Below are positions 10,509 to 18,824 of a stretch of 64,000 nucleotides of DNA, in pieces. The notes beneath the pieces are model-generated. The model had not been told where the DNA came from. It did no database searches and was given only the letters and a program-made list of their open reading frames with translations. Within the stretch, counting starts at the first letter, position 1, and the number at the start of each line of letters is the position of its first letter. Origin of the DNA: Collinsella sp. AF02-46-1 (GTDB lineage: Bacteria; Actinomycetota; Coriobacteriia; Coriobacteriales; Coriobacteriaceae). The position numbers and the translations under genes were made by a program. The DNA is taken from positions 1 through 64,000 of the forward strand of contig CAKXKM010000001.1 in assembly GCA_934876235.1 (NCBI GenBank), written 5' to 3'.

Positions 10509-12107
10509 TTAGTTCTCCTCTGATCCAGAAACATCCGAATGGTGCTTGGCCATGAACTGCTGCTTGAAGTCGCCGATGACGCGCAAGAGCTCAGCCTTGG
10601 TGTCATCATCGATCTTCTTGGCGCGAACCTTGTCGAGCAGCGAACCAAAGCCATTGTCCATGTACTCGATGAGCTCGGCACGGAAGGGCAGCACGTCGGC
10701 GATCTCCAGGTCATCCAGGAAGCCCTCGTTGCCAGCGAACAGCGTAACGATCTGCTCGCCAACCTCAAACGGCTTGTAACGCGGCTGCTTCAGGAGCTCG
10801 GTCATGCGAGCACCATGGGTCAGCTGCTTCTGAGTAGCCTCGTCGAGGTCGGAGCCGAACTGCGTAAAGCCAGCGAGCTCCTGGTACGAAGCGAGGTCCA
10901 GGCGAAGGTTGCCGGCAACCTGCTTCATAGCCTTGGTCTGCGCATCGCCACCGACGCGGGACACGGAGATGCCCACGTCGACTGCCGGGCGCTGACCCTG
11001 GAAGAAGAGCTCGGACTGCAGGTAGATCTGACCATCGGTAATGGAAATGACGTTGGTCGGAATGTAGGCCGAGACGTCGCCGTCCTGGGTCTCGATGATC
11101 GGCAGTGCCGTCATGGAGCCGTAACCGTTCTTCTTGGACATCTTGACGGCACGCTCGAGCAGACGAGAGTGCAGGTAGAAGATGTCGCCAGGATAGGCCT
11201 CGCGTCCGGGCGGACGATGCAGCGTCAGCGACATCTGACGGTAGGCCACAGCCTGCTTGGACAGGTCGTCGTAGATGACGAGCACGTGGCCGCCGGGGTT
11301 GGTCTCGCTGGCGGGCTTGCCGTCCTCGCCGTTGTACATGAAGAACTCGCCGATAGCGGCACCGGCCATAGGCGCGATGTACTGCATAGGGGCGGAATCG
11401 GCAGCGGTGGCCGAAACGATGATGGTGTAGTCGAGCGCACCGTGCTGAGCGAGGGTCTCGCGGATGTTGGCAACCGTGGAGGCCTTCTGGCCGATGGCGA
11501 CATAGATGCAGACCATGCCCTTGCCGCGCTGGTTGAGGATAGCGTCGATGGCGATGGCGGTCTTACCGGTCTTACGGTCGCCGATGATGAGCTCACGCTG
11601 ACCGCGGCCAATAGGCACCATGGAGTCGATAGCGAGCAGACCGGTCTGAACCGGCTCGCACACCGGGGTACGATCGATGACGCCGGGAGCCTTGAACTCG
11701 ATGGGGCGACGGTGCGTGGCGACGATGTCGCCCAGGCCGTCGATGGGCTGGCCGAGCGGATTGACGACGCGGCCGAGCATGGCACGGCTCACGGGGATAT
11801 CCATAATGCGGCCAGTGGTGCGGCACTCGTCGCCTTCCTTGATGGAGTCGACGGCACCGAACAGAACGGCGCCGACCTCGTCACGGTCAAGGTTCTGGGC
11901 AAGGCCGAAGACGGTCTCACCGGTATCGGAGCTCTTGAACTCCAGAAGCTCGCCTGCCATGGCGCTCTTGAGGCCGGAGACGCGCGCGATGCCGTCGCCT
12001 ACCTCGTCGACCGTTGAAACCTCATGCGTATCGACCGTCGCGGAGAGGCTCGTGAGCTGCTCCTGCAGTTTCTTGGCGATATCCTGGGCATTGAGGGTTT
12101 CGGACAT
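10509..12107 (-). CDS. atpA: F1Fo ATP synthase alpha subunit
   Basis: Non-catalytic nucleotide-binding subunit of F1. Walker A is [15 protein letters not shown]. The signature [17 protein letters not shown] and the arginine-finger region are present. At 532 residues it is slightly longer than typical because of short extensions at both ends. The start overlaps the atpH stop. Confidence 0.98.
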   Translation of the reverse strand: MSETLNAQDIAKKLQEQLTSLSATVDTHEVSTVDEVGDGIARVSGLKSAMAGELLEFKSSDTGETVFGLAQNLDRDEVGAVLFGAVDSIKEGDECRTTGRIMDIPVSRAMLGRVVNPLGQPIDGLGDIVATHRRPIEFKAPGVIDRTPVCEPVQTGLLAIDSMVPIGRGQRELIIGDRKTGKTAIAIDAILNQRGKGMVCIYVAIGQKASTVANIRETLAQHGALDYTIIVSATAADSAPMQYIAPMAGAAIGEFFMYNGEDGKPASETNPGGHVLVIYDDLSKQAVAYRQMSLTLHRPPGREAYPGDIFYLHSRLLERAVKMSKKNGYGSMTALPIIETQDGDVSAYIPTNVISITDGQIYLQSELFFQGQRPAVDVGISVSRVGGDAQTKAMKQVAGNLRLDLASYQELAGFTQFGSDLDEATQKQLTHGARMTELLKQPRYKPFEVGEQIVTLFAGNEGFLDDLEIADVLPFRAELIEYMDNGFGSLLDKVRAKKIDDDTKAELLRVIGDFKQQFMAKHHSDVSGSEEN

Positions 12108-12583
12108 TAGGCTTCACCTCCGTACGAATTAGCAGAGTTTGCGAGGGTCTCCTGCGCGATGCGCAGCTGCGTCTTGACGGAAATGTCACGACGCTCGCCG
12201 CGGGCCTCGAGCACCAGGCCGCCCACGATAGACGGGTCAACCTGCTCGATAAGGAATACCTTGCGGCCGAAGTCCTGCTCGCATTTCTTAGTGATGGTTT
12301 GACGCAGCTCGTCGTCGAGCGGGATCGCCGTGGTGACGGTCACGCCCACTACATCCTCGTCTTCCTCGGCAACATACTTAAAGGCAGCTGCCACCTTGGG
12401 AAGAAGGTCGAGCTGGTCGCGCTTGGACATGGTGTCGAGCACGGCGATGATCTCGGGGCTGGCAGAAGCCAAGCGCTCGATCATCTCGAGGTCCTCGAAC
12501 ACATGGTTCTCGGCCTTAGCGGCTTCCAGAAGGGAGCGCGCGTAGGTCTCGAGCACCTTGTCCTGATAGCGGCTAGTCGGCAT
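12107..12583 (-). CDS. atpH: F1Fo ATP synthase delta subunit
   Basis: Peripheral-stalk subunit joining F1 to the b subunit. At 158 residues it is a little short for the family. Recognisable parts are the N-terminal helical domain ([24 protein letters not shown]) and the C-terminal segment [25 protein letters not shown] split across the family's IGG motif. It overlaps atpF by 11 bases and atpA by one base. Confidence 0.92.
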   Translation of the reverse strand: MPTSRYQDKVLETYARSLLEAAKAENHVFEDLEMIERLASASPEIIAVLDTMSKRDQLDLLPKVAAAFKYVAEEDEDVVGVTVTTAIPLDDELRQTITKKCEQDFGRKVFLIEQVDPSIVGGLVLEARGERRDISVKTQLRIAQETLANSANSYGGEA

Positions 12584-13175
12584 TCAGGCTACCTGCTTCC
12601 TGGATGTAGCGCTCGATGAGCTTCTTCTGCTCGGCATCGTCCTCGAGTGCCTCGCCCACGATCTTGGTGGCGACGGCAACGGACAGGTCGGCGATGGAGC
12701 TCGCGGCACCGGCGTAAATGGACTTGCGCTCGTCCTCGACGGTCGTATGGGCCTTGGCGATGATCTCCTCGGCCTCCTTGTGAGCAGCCTCGATGATACG
12801 GGCGCGCTCGGACTCGGCGTCCTTACGGGCCTCGAGAACGATGTCGGCAGCCTGACGACGGGCGTCGGTGACGATCGAGTCGGACTCAGCGCGCTTGGCG
12901 ATAGCCTCCTGCTTGGTCTTCTCGGCCTCGTCGAGGCTCTCCTCGATCTTCTTGCCGCGCTCCTCCATGGTTTTCATGATGCCCGGCAGGGCGACCTTGG
13001 CCAGCACGATCCAGATAATCAGGAAGGCGATAAGCGCCGGGATGAACTCCGCCATCTTAGGGATGAGGATGTCCGCACCGGCAGCGCCGTCCTCGGCGAA
13101 CGCGGAAACCGGCATGAGCAGCGCGGCCGCGGACGCGGAGAGTGCGATCGCGCTCTTCTGGGATGAAAGATTCAT
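12573..13175 (-). CDS. atpF: F1Fo ATP synthase b subunit
   Basis: Membrane-anchored peripheral stalk. One membrane helix (FIPALIAFLIIWIVLAKVAL) is followed by a long charged coiled coil. An N-terminal extension ending VSAFAEDG looks like a signal peptide ahead of the membrane helix, a pattern seen in several actinobacterial AtpF proteins. 200 residues. Confidence 0.95.
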   Translation of the reverse strand: MNLSSQKSAIALSASAAALLMPVSAFAEDGAAGADILIPKMAEFIPALIAFLIIWIVLAKVALPGIMKTMEERGKKIEESLDEAEKTKQEAIAKRAESDSIVTDARRQAADIVLEARKDAESERARIIEAAHKEAEEIIAKAHTTVEDERKSIYAGAASSIADLSVAVATKIVGEALEDDAEQKKLIERYIQEAGSLNAD

Positions 13176-13190
13176 ACTTGACGCTCCGTG

Positions 13191-13385
13191 CTATTTAACG
13201 ATCAGCGCGACAACGAAGCCGATCAGAGCCAGAGCCTCGCCGAAGGCGGAGCCCATAATGAAGACGGTGAACACGCGGCCCTGGACCTCAGGCTGACGGG
13301 CCATAGCACCCGTAGCACCCAGAGCAGACAGGCCGATAGCAAGACCAGCGCCGATAACACCGAGACCGTAACCGATAACTCCCAC
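13191..13385 (-). CDS. atpE: F1Fo ATP synthase c subunit
   Basis: Proteolipid of the rotor ring: two membrane helices joined by the polar loop RQPE. The ion-binding glutamate lies in SAFGEALALIG. The residues next to it (EALAL) and the first helix lack the Gln and Ser/Thr pattern of Na+-binding rings, so proton coupling is inferred. It starts at a GTG preceded by GGAGGAATC. At 64 residues it is shorter than most c subunits, with a very short N-terminus. Confidence 0.95.
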   Translation of the reverse strand: MGVIGYGLGVIGAGLAIGLSALGATGAMARQPEVQGRVFTVFIMGSAFGEALALIGFVVALIVK

Positions 13386-13509
13386 GATTCCTCCTTTGTC
13401 GTGCGTGTCTTATTTCACGCAGGATAACCTTTTTATAACTGCCGGGCTCCATGGGTACGGGCACCGGCGGTTTAACGAATTACCTTACCTTTAAGGCGCG
13501 AACGGAAGA

Positions 13510-14313
13510 CTACTCCTCCTCCGCGACCTCCTCTGCCTCGGAGACATACACGGCGGTAAGGACCGTGAAGACGTAAGCCTGGATGGCGCCGACCACAAGC
13601 TCGATCGCATAGATCAGGATGAGGATGGCAAGCCAGGCCAGCGAAGGCAGGGCGCCAACGGCGTGGGCCGCGGAAACCTGCTGAAGCAGCGGCTGCATGA
13701 ACATGCTCGCCATGATGGCGAACGAGCCCATGACCACGTGTCCTGCGAACATGTTGCAGAACAGACGGACGGCGAGCGTGATGAGGCGCAGGAAGGTCGA
13801 GAAAAGCTCGACGACCCACACGAGCACGTTCATCGGGAAGCTCACGCCCTGCGGGGCGAGGCTCTTGATGTAGCCGATCACGCCGTGAGCCTTGCATCCG
13901 TAGTAGATGAAGTACACGAAGGCGAAAATGGCGAGTGCGGCGGTGGAGCCGATTGCGCCGGTGCCGGGCTTCATTCCCGGAATCAGGCCGATCATGTTAT
14001 TGATCAGGATGAACAGGAAAAGCGAGCACAGGAACGGGAAGTGCTTCTTCCAGTTCTCACCCACGACACCCTTGCCGATATCGTTCTCGACGTACTCGAT
14101 GATGTACTCGAAACCGTTGACGAAGAAGCCCTTGGGAACCAGGGTCTGCTTCTTCTTGAACACGGCCAGGACGATCAGGAGCACGATCGTGGAGACGATC
14201 AGCCAAAACGAGTACTGCGTGATGCCGCAGCTCAGATCGCCCACGACAGGGGTGGAGCTGAACTCGCTGACCAGATGATTAATCTCATCAGGCAGCTTTT
14301 CAAAAATTTCCAC
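13510..14313 (-). CDS. atpB: F1Fo ATP synthase a subunit
   Basis: Stator channel of Fo. The multi-spanning protein of 267 residues contains the conserved fifth-helix region LRLITLAVRLFCNMFAGHVV, with the essential arginine, and the last-helix region AIELVVGAIQAYVFTVLTAVY. The C-terminus is acidic (EAEEVAEEE). It follows the atpI-like gene by three bases. Confidence 0.96.
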   Translation of the reverse strand: MEIFEKLPDEINHLVSEFSSTPVVGDLSCGITQYSFWLIVSTIVLLIVLAVFKKKQTLVPKGFFVNGFEYIIEYVENDIGKGVVGENWKKHFPFLCSLFLFILINNMIGLIPGMKPGTGAIGSTAALAIFAFVYFIYYGCKAHGVIGYIKSLAPQGVSFPMNVLVWVVELFSTFLRLITLAVRLFCNMFAGHVVMGSFAIMASMFMQPLLQQVSAAHAVGALPSLAWLAILILIYAIELVVGAIQAYVFTVLTAVYVSEAEEVAEEE

Positions 14314-14316
14314 GAC

Positions 14317-14640
14317 TTACCTTTCGACCTCATGAGGATCTCGCAGCGCCTTGGCGACACGAACCGCGCAGGCGGCCATAAAGGCCACGAAGCCGATCGC
14401 CTCGCCCAGGAGGAACATGCGAAATGCCTCTCCGAACAACACAAACACAACCAAGGTAAAGACGAGCAGGGCGATTGCCGAGACCGCCAGACTCACCATA
14501 CCCTTGAGCATGTCCGCATTCTGTTTATCGTCAAGAACCGGCTTGAGCGTAAAGACAAAGGGAAGGAAGGCAATTGCGCCCGCGATGGCGCCTGCAACGA
14601 TAGCGAGCAGATCGGCTATCTGAAACACTGGCGTCCTCAC
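14317..14640 (-). CDS. AtpI-like small membrane protein heading the atp operon
   Basis: A 107-residue protein with three or four hydrophobic segments (IVAGAIAGAIAFLPFVFTL; LAVSAIALLVFTLVVFVLFG; AIGFVAFMAACAVRV). It sits directly upstream of atpB, where ATP synthase subunit I (an Fo assembly factor) is normally encoded. An upstream ATG at 14703 exists, but it overlaps the operon promoter. The GTG at 14640 has AAAGGAAA just before it and is preferred. Sequence similarity to AtpI is weak by eye, so the name rests on size, topology and position. Confidence 0.7.
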   Translation of the reverse strand: MRTPVFQIADLLAIVAGAIAGAIAFLPFVFTLKPVLDDKQNADMLKGMVSLAVSAIALLVFTLVVFVLFGEAFRMFLLGEAIGFVAFMAACAVRVAKALRDPHEVER

Positions 14641-14689
14641 TTTCCTTTTTAACGCTTCACAGAACAGTTCCCGCCAAACATTGGTGACT

Positions 14690-14717
14690 ATTGTACGAGC
14701 CAATCGCTAAAGTACAA
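14690..14717 (-). promoter_or_regulatory. candidate promoter of the atp operon
   Basis: On the minus strand, TTGTAC (14712-14717) and TACAAT (14690-14695) are separated by 16 bases. They lie about 50 bases upstream of the GTG at 14640, the usual distance for a primary sigma factor promoter. No similar pair was seen inside the operon. Confidence 0.6.
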
Positions 14718-14908
14718 CCGAAAAAGCATCGGTTAATACGCACCTGTTCGTTTTCTTAAGACCTTCTTTATGCCGCAGGTACGGTAATACGTTTTTCTCG
14801 AACCCTGCAGGGCAAAACGTCCGTTAACAGGAGTGCGCGCGGTCGCCTTTTGTTCGTCCGCGCGCACCGTTTCTTCGTATTTGCAGCCGCGGCCGTTTAG
14901 CCCAGCGA

Positions 14909-15556
14909 CTAGAGCGTGCCGTAGATGCGGTCGCCGGCGTCGCCGAGGCCGGGAACGATGTAGGCAGCCTCGTTGAGATGGTCGTCGATGGCGCAGGTAT
15001 AGATATGCACATCTGGGTCCTTCTCGGTCAGCGACTTGAGGCCCTCGGGGGCCGCGACGATGCACAGCATGCGGATGTCCTTGACACCGCGCTCGCGCAG
15101 GTAGCTGATGGCCATCTCGGCCGAACCGCCCGTGGCAAGCATGGGGTCGACGACCAGGCAGATGCGCTGGTCGATATCCTTGGGCATCTTGCAGTAATAC
15201 TCGTGCGGCTCGTGGGTGACCTCGTCGCGCTCCATGCCGATGTGACCCACGCGAGCGGAGGGCACCAGGTCGAGGATGCCGTCGACCATGCCAAGGCCCG
15301 CACGCAGGATGGGCACGATGGCGAGTTTCTTGCCGGCAAGCTGTTTGAACGTGGCGGTAGTGATGGGGGTCTCGACCTCGACGTCTTCCATAGGCAGGTC
15401 GCGCATGGCCTCGTAGCCGTCAAAAAGCGCGAGTTCGCGCACGAGCTGGCGGAACTGGTTGGTGCCGGTGTTTTTGTCGCGCAGGATCGACAGCTTGTGC
15501 TGGACGAGCGGGTGATCGACAAGCGTCACACGGGACGCATCGTAGGTGACGGTCAT
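14909..15556 (-). CDS. upp: uracil phosphoribosyltransferase
   Basis: Salvages uracil to UMP using PRPP. The PRPP loop [15 protein letters not shown] is characteristic, as are [17 protein letters not shown] and the C-terminal uracil-binding region [16 protein letters not shown]. The start [10 protein letters not shown] at 15556 has AAAGGGG upstream and gives 215 residues, close to the usual 208-211. A longer frame runs upstream but its extra 20 residues are not family-like. Confidence 0.96.
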   Translation of the reverse strand: MTVTYDASRVTLVDHPLVQHKLSILRDKNTGTNQFRQLVRELALFDGYEAMRDLPMEDVEVETPITTATFKQLAGKKLAIVPILRAGLGMVDGILDLVPSARVGHIGMERDEVTHEPHEYYCKMPKDIDQRICLVVDPMLATGGSAEMAISYLRERGVKDIRMLCIVAAPEGLKSLTEKDPDVHIYTCAIDDHLNEAAYIVPGLGDAGDRIYGTL

Positions 15557-15679
15557 GGATTGATTGCCCCTTTCGTTGCGGCCGCAAAACGGCCTTGCTG
15601 ACAAGGCGCGCAGCAATGTTGCCGCCGCACGCCATGCATTAGTTTAGCGGTTTGTTGTATCGAGCAGCCCATCGCAGCC

Positions 15680-17221
15680 CTACTGTGAGGTGCTGAGCGA
15701 GCGCCTGACTGCATCACGCCAGCCCGCAAGGTTTTGCTCGCGGCGCTCGGCGGACATGTGGGGAAGGAAGGTCCTAACGATCTGGGCATTTTGCTCCAGC
15801 TCTTCCAGGTCTTCCCAATAGCCGACGGCAAGACCCGCCAAGTACGCGGCACCGATTGCCGTGGTCTCCACCGTCTCGCATTGCAGCACGGGGATATCCA
15901 GCAGGTCGGCCTGGAATTGCATGATGAACTCGTTGCGCGAGGCACCGCCATCGACAGACAGGCGCTCAATCGAAAGCCCCACGTCCTGCTCCATGGCGCG
16001 CAGCACGTCGTAGCTCTGATATGCCATGGATTCGCAGGCGGCACGTACGATGGTCGCACGGCTCGAGGCGCCGGTCAGACCGCACACGATACCGCGAGCA
16101 TGCGGGTCCCACCAGGGAGCACCCAAACCCGCAAAGGCGGGAACGAAGTAGCAGCCCTCGTTGTCGCTAATCGAAGCAGCGAGTTGTGCCGACTCGCTCA
16201 CGCTCGAGATGATGCCCATGTTGTTGCGAAGCCAGTTCATCGTTGAGCCGGCGGCAAAAATAGAGCCCTCGAGCGCATAGCTGACTTTGCCGTCCGCAGC
16301 GATACCGATGGTGGAGACCAGGCCATTCTTGGATTCGACGATCTCGTCGCCGGTGTTCATGAGCATAAAGCAACCCGTGCCATAGGTGTTTTTGGTCTGG
16401 CCGGGACGGAAACAGCAGTGGCCGAACAGCGACGCCTGTTGGTCACCCGCCACGCCCATGATGGGCGGCATGTTGGTCATGATGTCGCTCGCGACGCGGC
16501 CGTAGTCGCCCGAGCTCCAGCGAACCTCGGGCATCATGGAACGTGGAACGTCAAAGAGTGCCAGCAGGTCGTCGTCCCAATCGAGCGTATGGATATTAAA
16601 GAGTGCCGTGCGGCTGGCATTGGTGTAGTCGGTGGCAAAGACCTGGCCGCCGGTGAGGTTGTAGATGAGCCAGGTGTCGATGGTGCCAAACATGAGGTCG
16701 CCCGCCGCCGCGCTTTCGCGTGCGCCGTCGACGTTGTCGAGAATCCACTGCACCTTGGAGGCCGAGAAATACGGGTCGAGCGTGAGTCCCGTGCGGGAGC
16801 GCACCAGCCCTTCTGCGCCCTGCTCGACAAGCTCGTCGATCAGAGGTGCGGTACGGCGGCACTGCCATACGATAGCGTTATAGATCGGCTGACCGCTCAC
16901 GCGATCCCAGACCACCGTGGTCTCGCGCTGGTTGGAGATGCCGATGGCGGCAATGCGGTCGGAGTGGATACCGCTCTTAAACTGGACTTCCATCATGACG
17001 GCGATCTGGCTAGCAAGGACCGCCATGGGGTCTTGCTCCACCCAGCCGGGACGCGGAAAGCTGGTTTTGACGCTGCGACGTGCCTGCGCGACGATGCAGC
17101 CGTACTCGTCGACGATGGTCGCAAGTACCGAGGTGGTGCCGCAGTCGAGCGCCATGATGTAGGAACCGCCAAAGTCAAACGAGGCATCTTCCATGCCCAG
17201 GCTGCCCAGATTCAACGACAT
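15680..17221 (-). CDS. glpK: glycerol kinase
   Basis: Phosphorylates glycerol to sn-glycerol 3-phosphate. FGGY kinase signatures are clear: MALDCGTTSVLATIVDE (phosphate 1), SNQRETTVVWDRVSGQPIYNAIVWQCRRT, and GVAGDQQASLFGHCCFRPGQTKNTYGTGCFMLMNTG. The ATP-site region is LSVDGGASRNEFIMQFQADL. The start at 17221 has GAAAGG upstream, and the 513 residues carry a ~20-residue N-terminal extension. No glycerol facilitator or GlpO/D gene is adjacent. Confidence 0.95.
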   Translation of the reverse strand: MSLNLGSLGMEDASFDFGGSYIMALDCGTTSVLATIVDEYGCIVAQARRSVKTSFPRPGWVEQDPMAVLASQIAVMMEVQFKSGIHSDRIAAIGISNQRETTVVWDRVSGQPIYNAIVWQCRRTAPLIDELVEQGAEGLVRSRTGLTLDPYFSASKVQWILDNVDGARESAAAGDLMFGTIDTWLIYNLTGGQVFATDYTNASRTALFNIHTLDWDDDLLALFDVPRSMMPEVRWSSGDYGRVASDIMTNMPPIMGVAGDQQASLFGHCCFRPGQTKNTYGTGCFMLMNTGDEIVESKNGLVSTIGIAADGKVSYALEGSIFAAGSTMNWLRNNMGIISSVSESAQLAASISDNEGCYFVPAFAGLGAPWWDPHARGIVCGLTGASSRATIVRAACESMAYQSYDVLRAMEQDVGLSIERLSVDGGASRNEFIMQFQADLLDIPVLQCETVETTAIGAAYLAGLAVGYWEDLEELEQNAQIVRTFLPHMSAERREQNLAGWRDAVRRSLSTSQ

Positions 17222-17234
17222 CGCTTAAACCTTT

Positions 17235-17978
17235 CTATTGCATCGGGTCGGACAGGACCCGTTCGATCTCTGATGCGGGAAGTGCGCCTTGGCGCAGGAT
17301 CTGGAGCTCGCCGTGCTGAAACGACACGATGGTCGAGGCGTCGCGACACGGGGTCTCACCGGCGTCGACGGCAACATCGACCCCCTCCAGGATGCGACCC
17401 TCCACCGTGATAAAACTTGCCGGCGCGGGCGCGCCATGCGTGTTGGCGCTGGTGCAGGCAAGGGGGCTGCCACAGGCGCGAATGAGCGCCTGCACCACGG
17501 GCGAGGCCGAAGCGCGAAGTGCCACCGTGTCGTCGGCAGCGCGCATAAAGGTCGGCACGCAGGGAGCTGCCTTGACCACGATAGTCAGGGCTCCCGGCCA
17601 GCATCGTCGCGCGAGTATGCGGGCATCTTCCGGGATATCCACGCCATAGCGGTCGAGTGCTTCGACGCCATCGACCAGCCAAGCGACGGTTTGCGTGAGT
17701 TCACGTTGCTTGAGAGTGAAGATACGGCGATAGCCGGTGCCGAGCGCAGGAACTGCGGCGCCATTGACGGCAGCCTGCGGATCGCGCGGCCACGATGGGA
17801 ATTCGCTTGTATCTTGGGGCACGGCGTCCGAGAAGGCGTTGACTGCCACGGCGACACCGTAGACGGTCTCGGTCGGGATCAAAGCCAGGCCGCCGCGGCC
17901 GAGCACCTCGGCCGTGCGCTCGACGGCAAGCCGATGCGGCTCGCGCGTTCCCTCGTATACCCGATAGACCGTCTGCAT
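17235..17978 (-). CDS. divergent TsaC/Sua5 (YrdC) family protein, probable threonylcarbamoyl-AMP synthase
   Basis: The YrdC domain is recognised by LALIPTETVYGVAVAV near the N-terminus, ARRCWPGALTIVVKA, VALRASASPVVQALI and the SAN motif CTSANTHGAPAP. This family makes L-threonylcarbamoyl-AMP for the t6A37 tRNA modification. Between the first motif and the rest there is an unusual insert of about 25 residues. The usual KxR signature near IFxAKxRP is replaced by RRIFTLKQRELTQ. At 247 residues it lacks the C-terminal Sua5 domain. It may be the organism's t6A enzyme or a divergent paralogue. It lies 13 bases upstream of glpK. Confidence 0.8.
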   Translation of the reverse strand: MQTVYRVYEGTREPHRLAVERTAEVLGRGGLALIPTETVYGVAVAVNAFSDAVPQDTSEFPSWPRDPQAAVNGAAVPALGTGYRRIFTLKQRELTQTVAWLVDGVEALDRYGVDIPEDARILARRCWPGALTIVVKAAPCVPTFMRAADDTVALRASASPVVQALIRACGSPLACTSANTHGAPAPASFITVEGRILEGVDVAVDAGETPCRDASTIVSFQHGELQILRQGALPASEIERVLSDPMQ

Positions 17979-18112
17979 GTGTATGCCAGCCCCTTACGCT
18001 CTGGTGCAAGTTTGTTTACTGTGGGGCATTCTCGCACGAAACGTTCAACCTATTTGCCCAGAGCGCATGTTGGTTTGGTGAGCGGCTCTAGTAGTCGGTG
18101 AAAGTGAGGGGG

Positions 18113-18559
18113 TTATTGGACTGCGACGAACTTCTTTGGCCTGCCGGCGTGACGTTCTTGGGCGGCGTAACGCTCGATGCTGTCTATCGTTATCATCCGA
18201 CGGCCGTCGACGAGTTCAACATCGAGCTTTCCGGCTTTGACCAGCGCGGTAATCCGCGGAGCGGAGACTTTGAGGTCCAGCGCTGCGTCTTTAAATGTTC
18301 GGCACGCCGCTTCCCGAGCGTCCTCGTGGTCGATTTCGACTGAAAGGGCCACGACCTCGGCCGAGCGTTCGTACCCTGCCGGAGTCAAACCGTTGTTGAG
18401 GTCGTCGGCCAAAAACGCCATCAGTGCCTCGGTGGCATGGGCAATCGCTTCTTCGCGCGTATCGCCATCGGCAAAGGCGCCGGGAATCTGCGGGAAGCTA
18501 GCGCAGTAACCATCGTCTTCTTTTATGAGAACGCAGTCATAGGTAAATCGCTGCCTCAT
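18113..18559 (-). CDS. hicB: HicB-family antitoxin
   Basis: Antitoxin of a type II toxin-antitoxin pair. The N-terminal HicB fold is visible in YCASFPQIPGAFADGDTREE, followed by AIAHATEALMAFLAD. The C-terminal part (TFKDAALDLKVSAPRITALVKAGK) is a helix-turn-helix for autoregulation. The ATG at 18559 gives MRQRFTYDCVL and lies 11 bases after the toxin stop. It has 148 residues. The pair is followed by a gap without a strong terminator. Confidence 0.82.
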   Translation of the reverse strand: MRQRFTYDCVLIKEDDGYCASFPQIPGAFADGDTREEAIAHATEALMAFLADDLNNGLTPAGYERSAEVVALSVEIDHEDAREAACRTFKDAALDLKVSAPRITALVKAGKLDVELVDGRRMITIDSIERYAAQERHAGRPKKFVAVQ

Positions 18560-18570
18560 TTTGCCTCCAA

Positions 18571-18756
18571 CTACCATCCAGCTTGGCGACGAATACTTGC
18601 CCACGTGCCCTTCTTTGGTCGATCACCACCAGAGCCGTTCACGGTGACAACGCGGTCACCAGAAACATACTTAGCATGACTACCGACTTGCGCGACCTTC
18701 ACGAATCCATCGTGCTTGAGTAGGGCAATGATTTCCCGAAAGGTAGGAGGTTGCAT
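18571..18756 (-). CDS. hicA: HicA-family toxin (mRNA interferase)
   Basis: A 61-residue protein with the HicA double-stranded-RNA-binding-like fold: FREIIALLKHDGFVKVAQVGSHAKYVSGDR. The histidine in GSHAKY is the family's catalytic residue. The C-terminus KGTWASIRRQAG matches the usual tail. The family cleaves mRNA when not bound by HicB. The toxin-first gene order is typical for hicAB. The promoter and operator are just upstream. Confidence 0.85.
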   Translation of the reverse strand: MQPPTFREIIALLKHDGFVKVAQVGSHAKYVSGDRVVTVNGSGGDRPKKGTWASIRRQAGW

Positions 18757-18780
18757 GGGCCGACCTCTTTCAGCCGTCCT

Positions 18781-18810
18781 AATTATAAACTACTTTATAA
18801 TTTTTGCTAA
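18781..18810 (-). promoter_or_regulatory. hicAB promoter overlapped by a palindromic operator
   Basis: On the minus strand, TTAGCA (18805-18810) and TATAAT (18782-18787) are separated by 17 bases, a strong promoter. An exact palindrome, AATTATAAA-N4-TTTATAATT (18781-18802), covers the -10 and the spacer, where HicB could repress. Confidence 0.72.
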
Positions 18811-18824
18811 CCAGTTAATAAATA

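Noticed and set aside
10539..12017. 492-codon plus-strand frame antisense to atpA
   Set aside because: Shadow of atpA for the same reason; no start signal and Val/Asp/Gly/Leu-rich composition typical of antisense reading.
14641..14703. Longer start for the AtpI-like gene
   Set aside because: The ATG at 14703 lies upstream of the -10 element of the best promoter, while the GTG at 14640 has AAAGGAAA before it.
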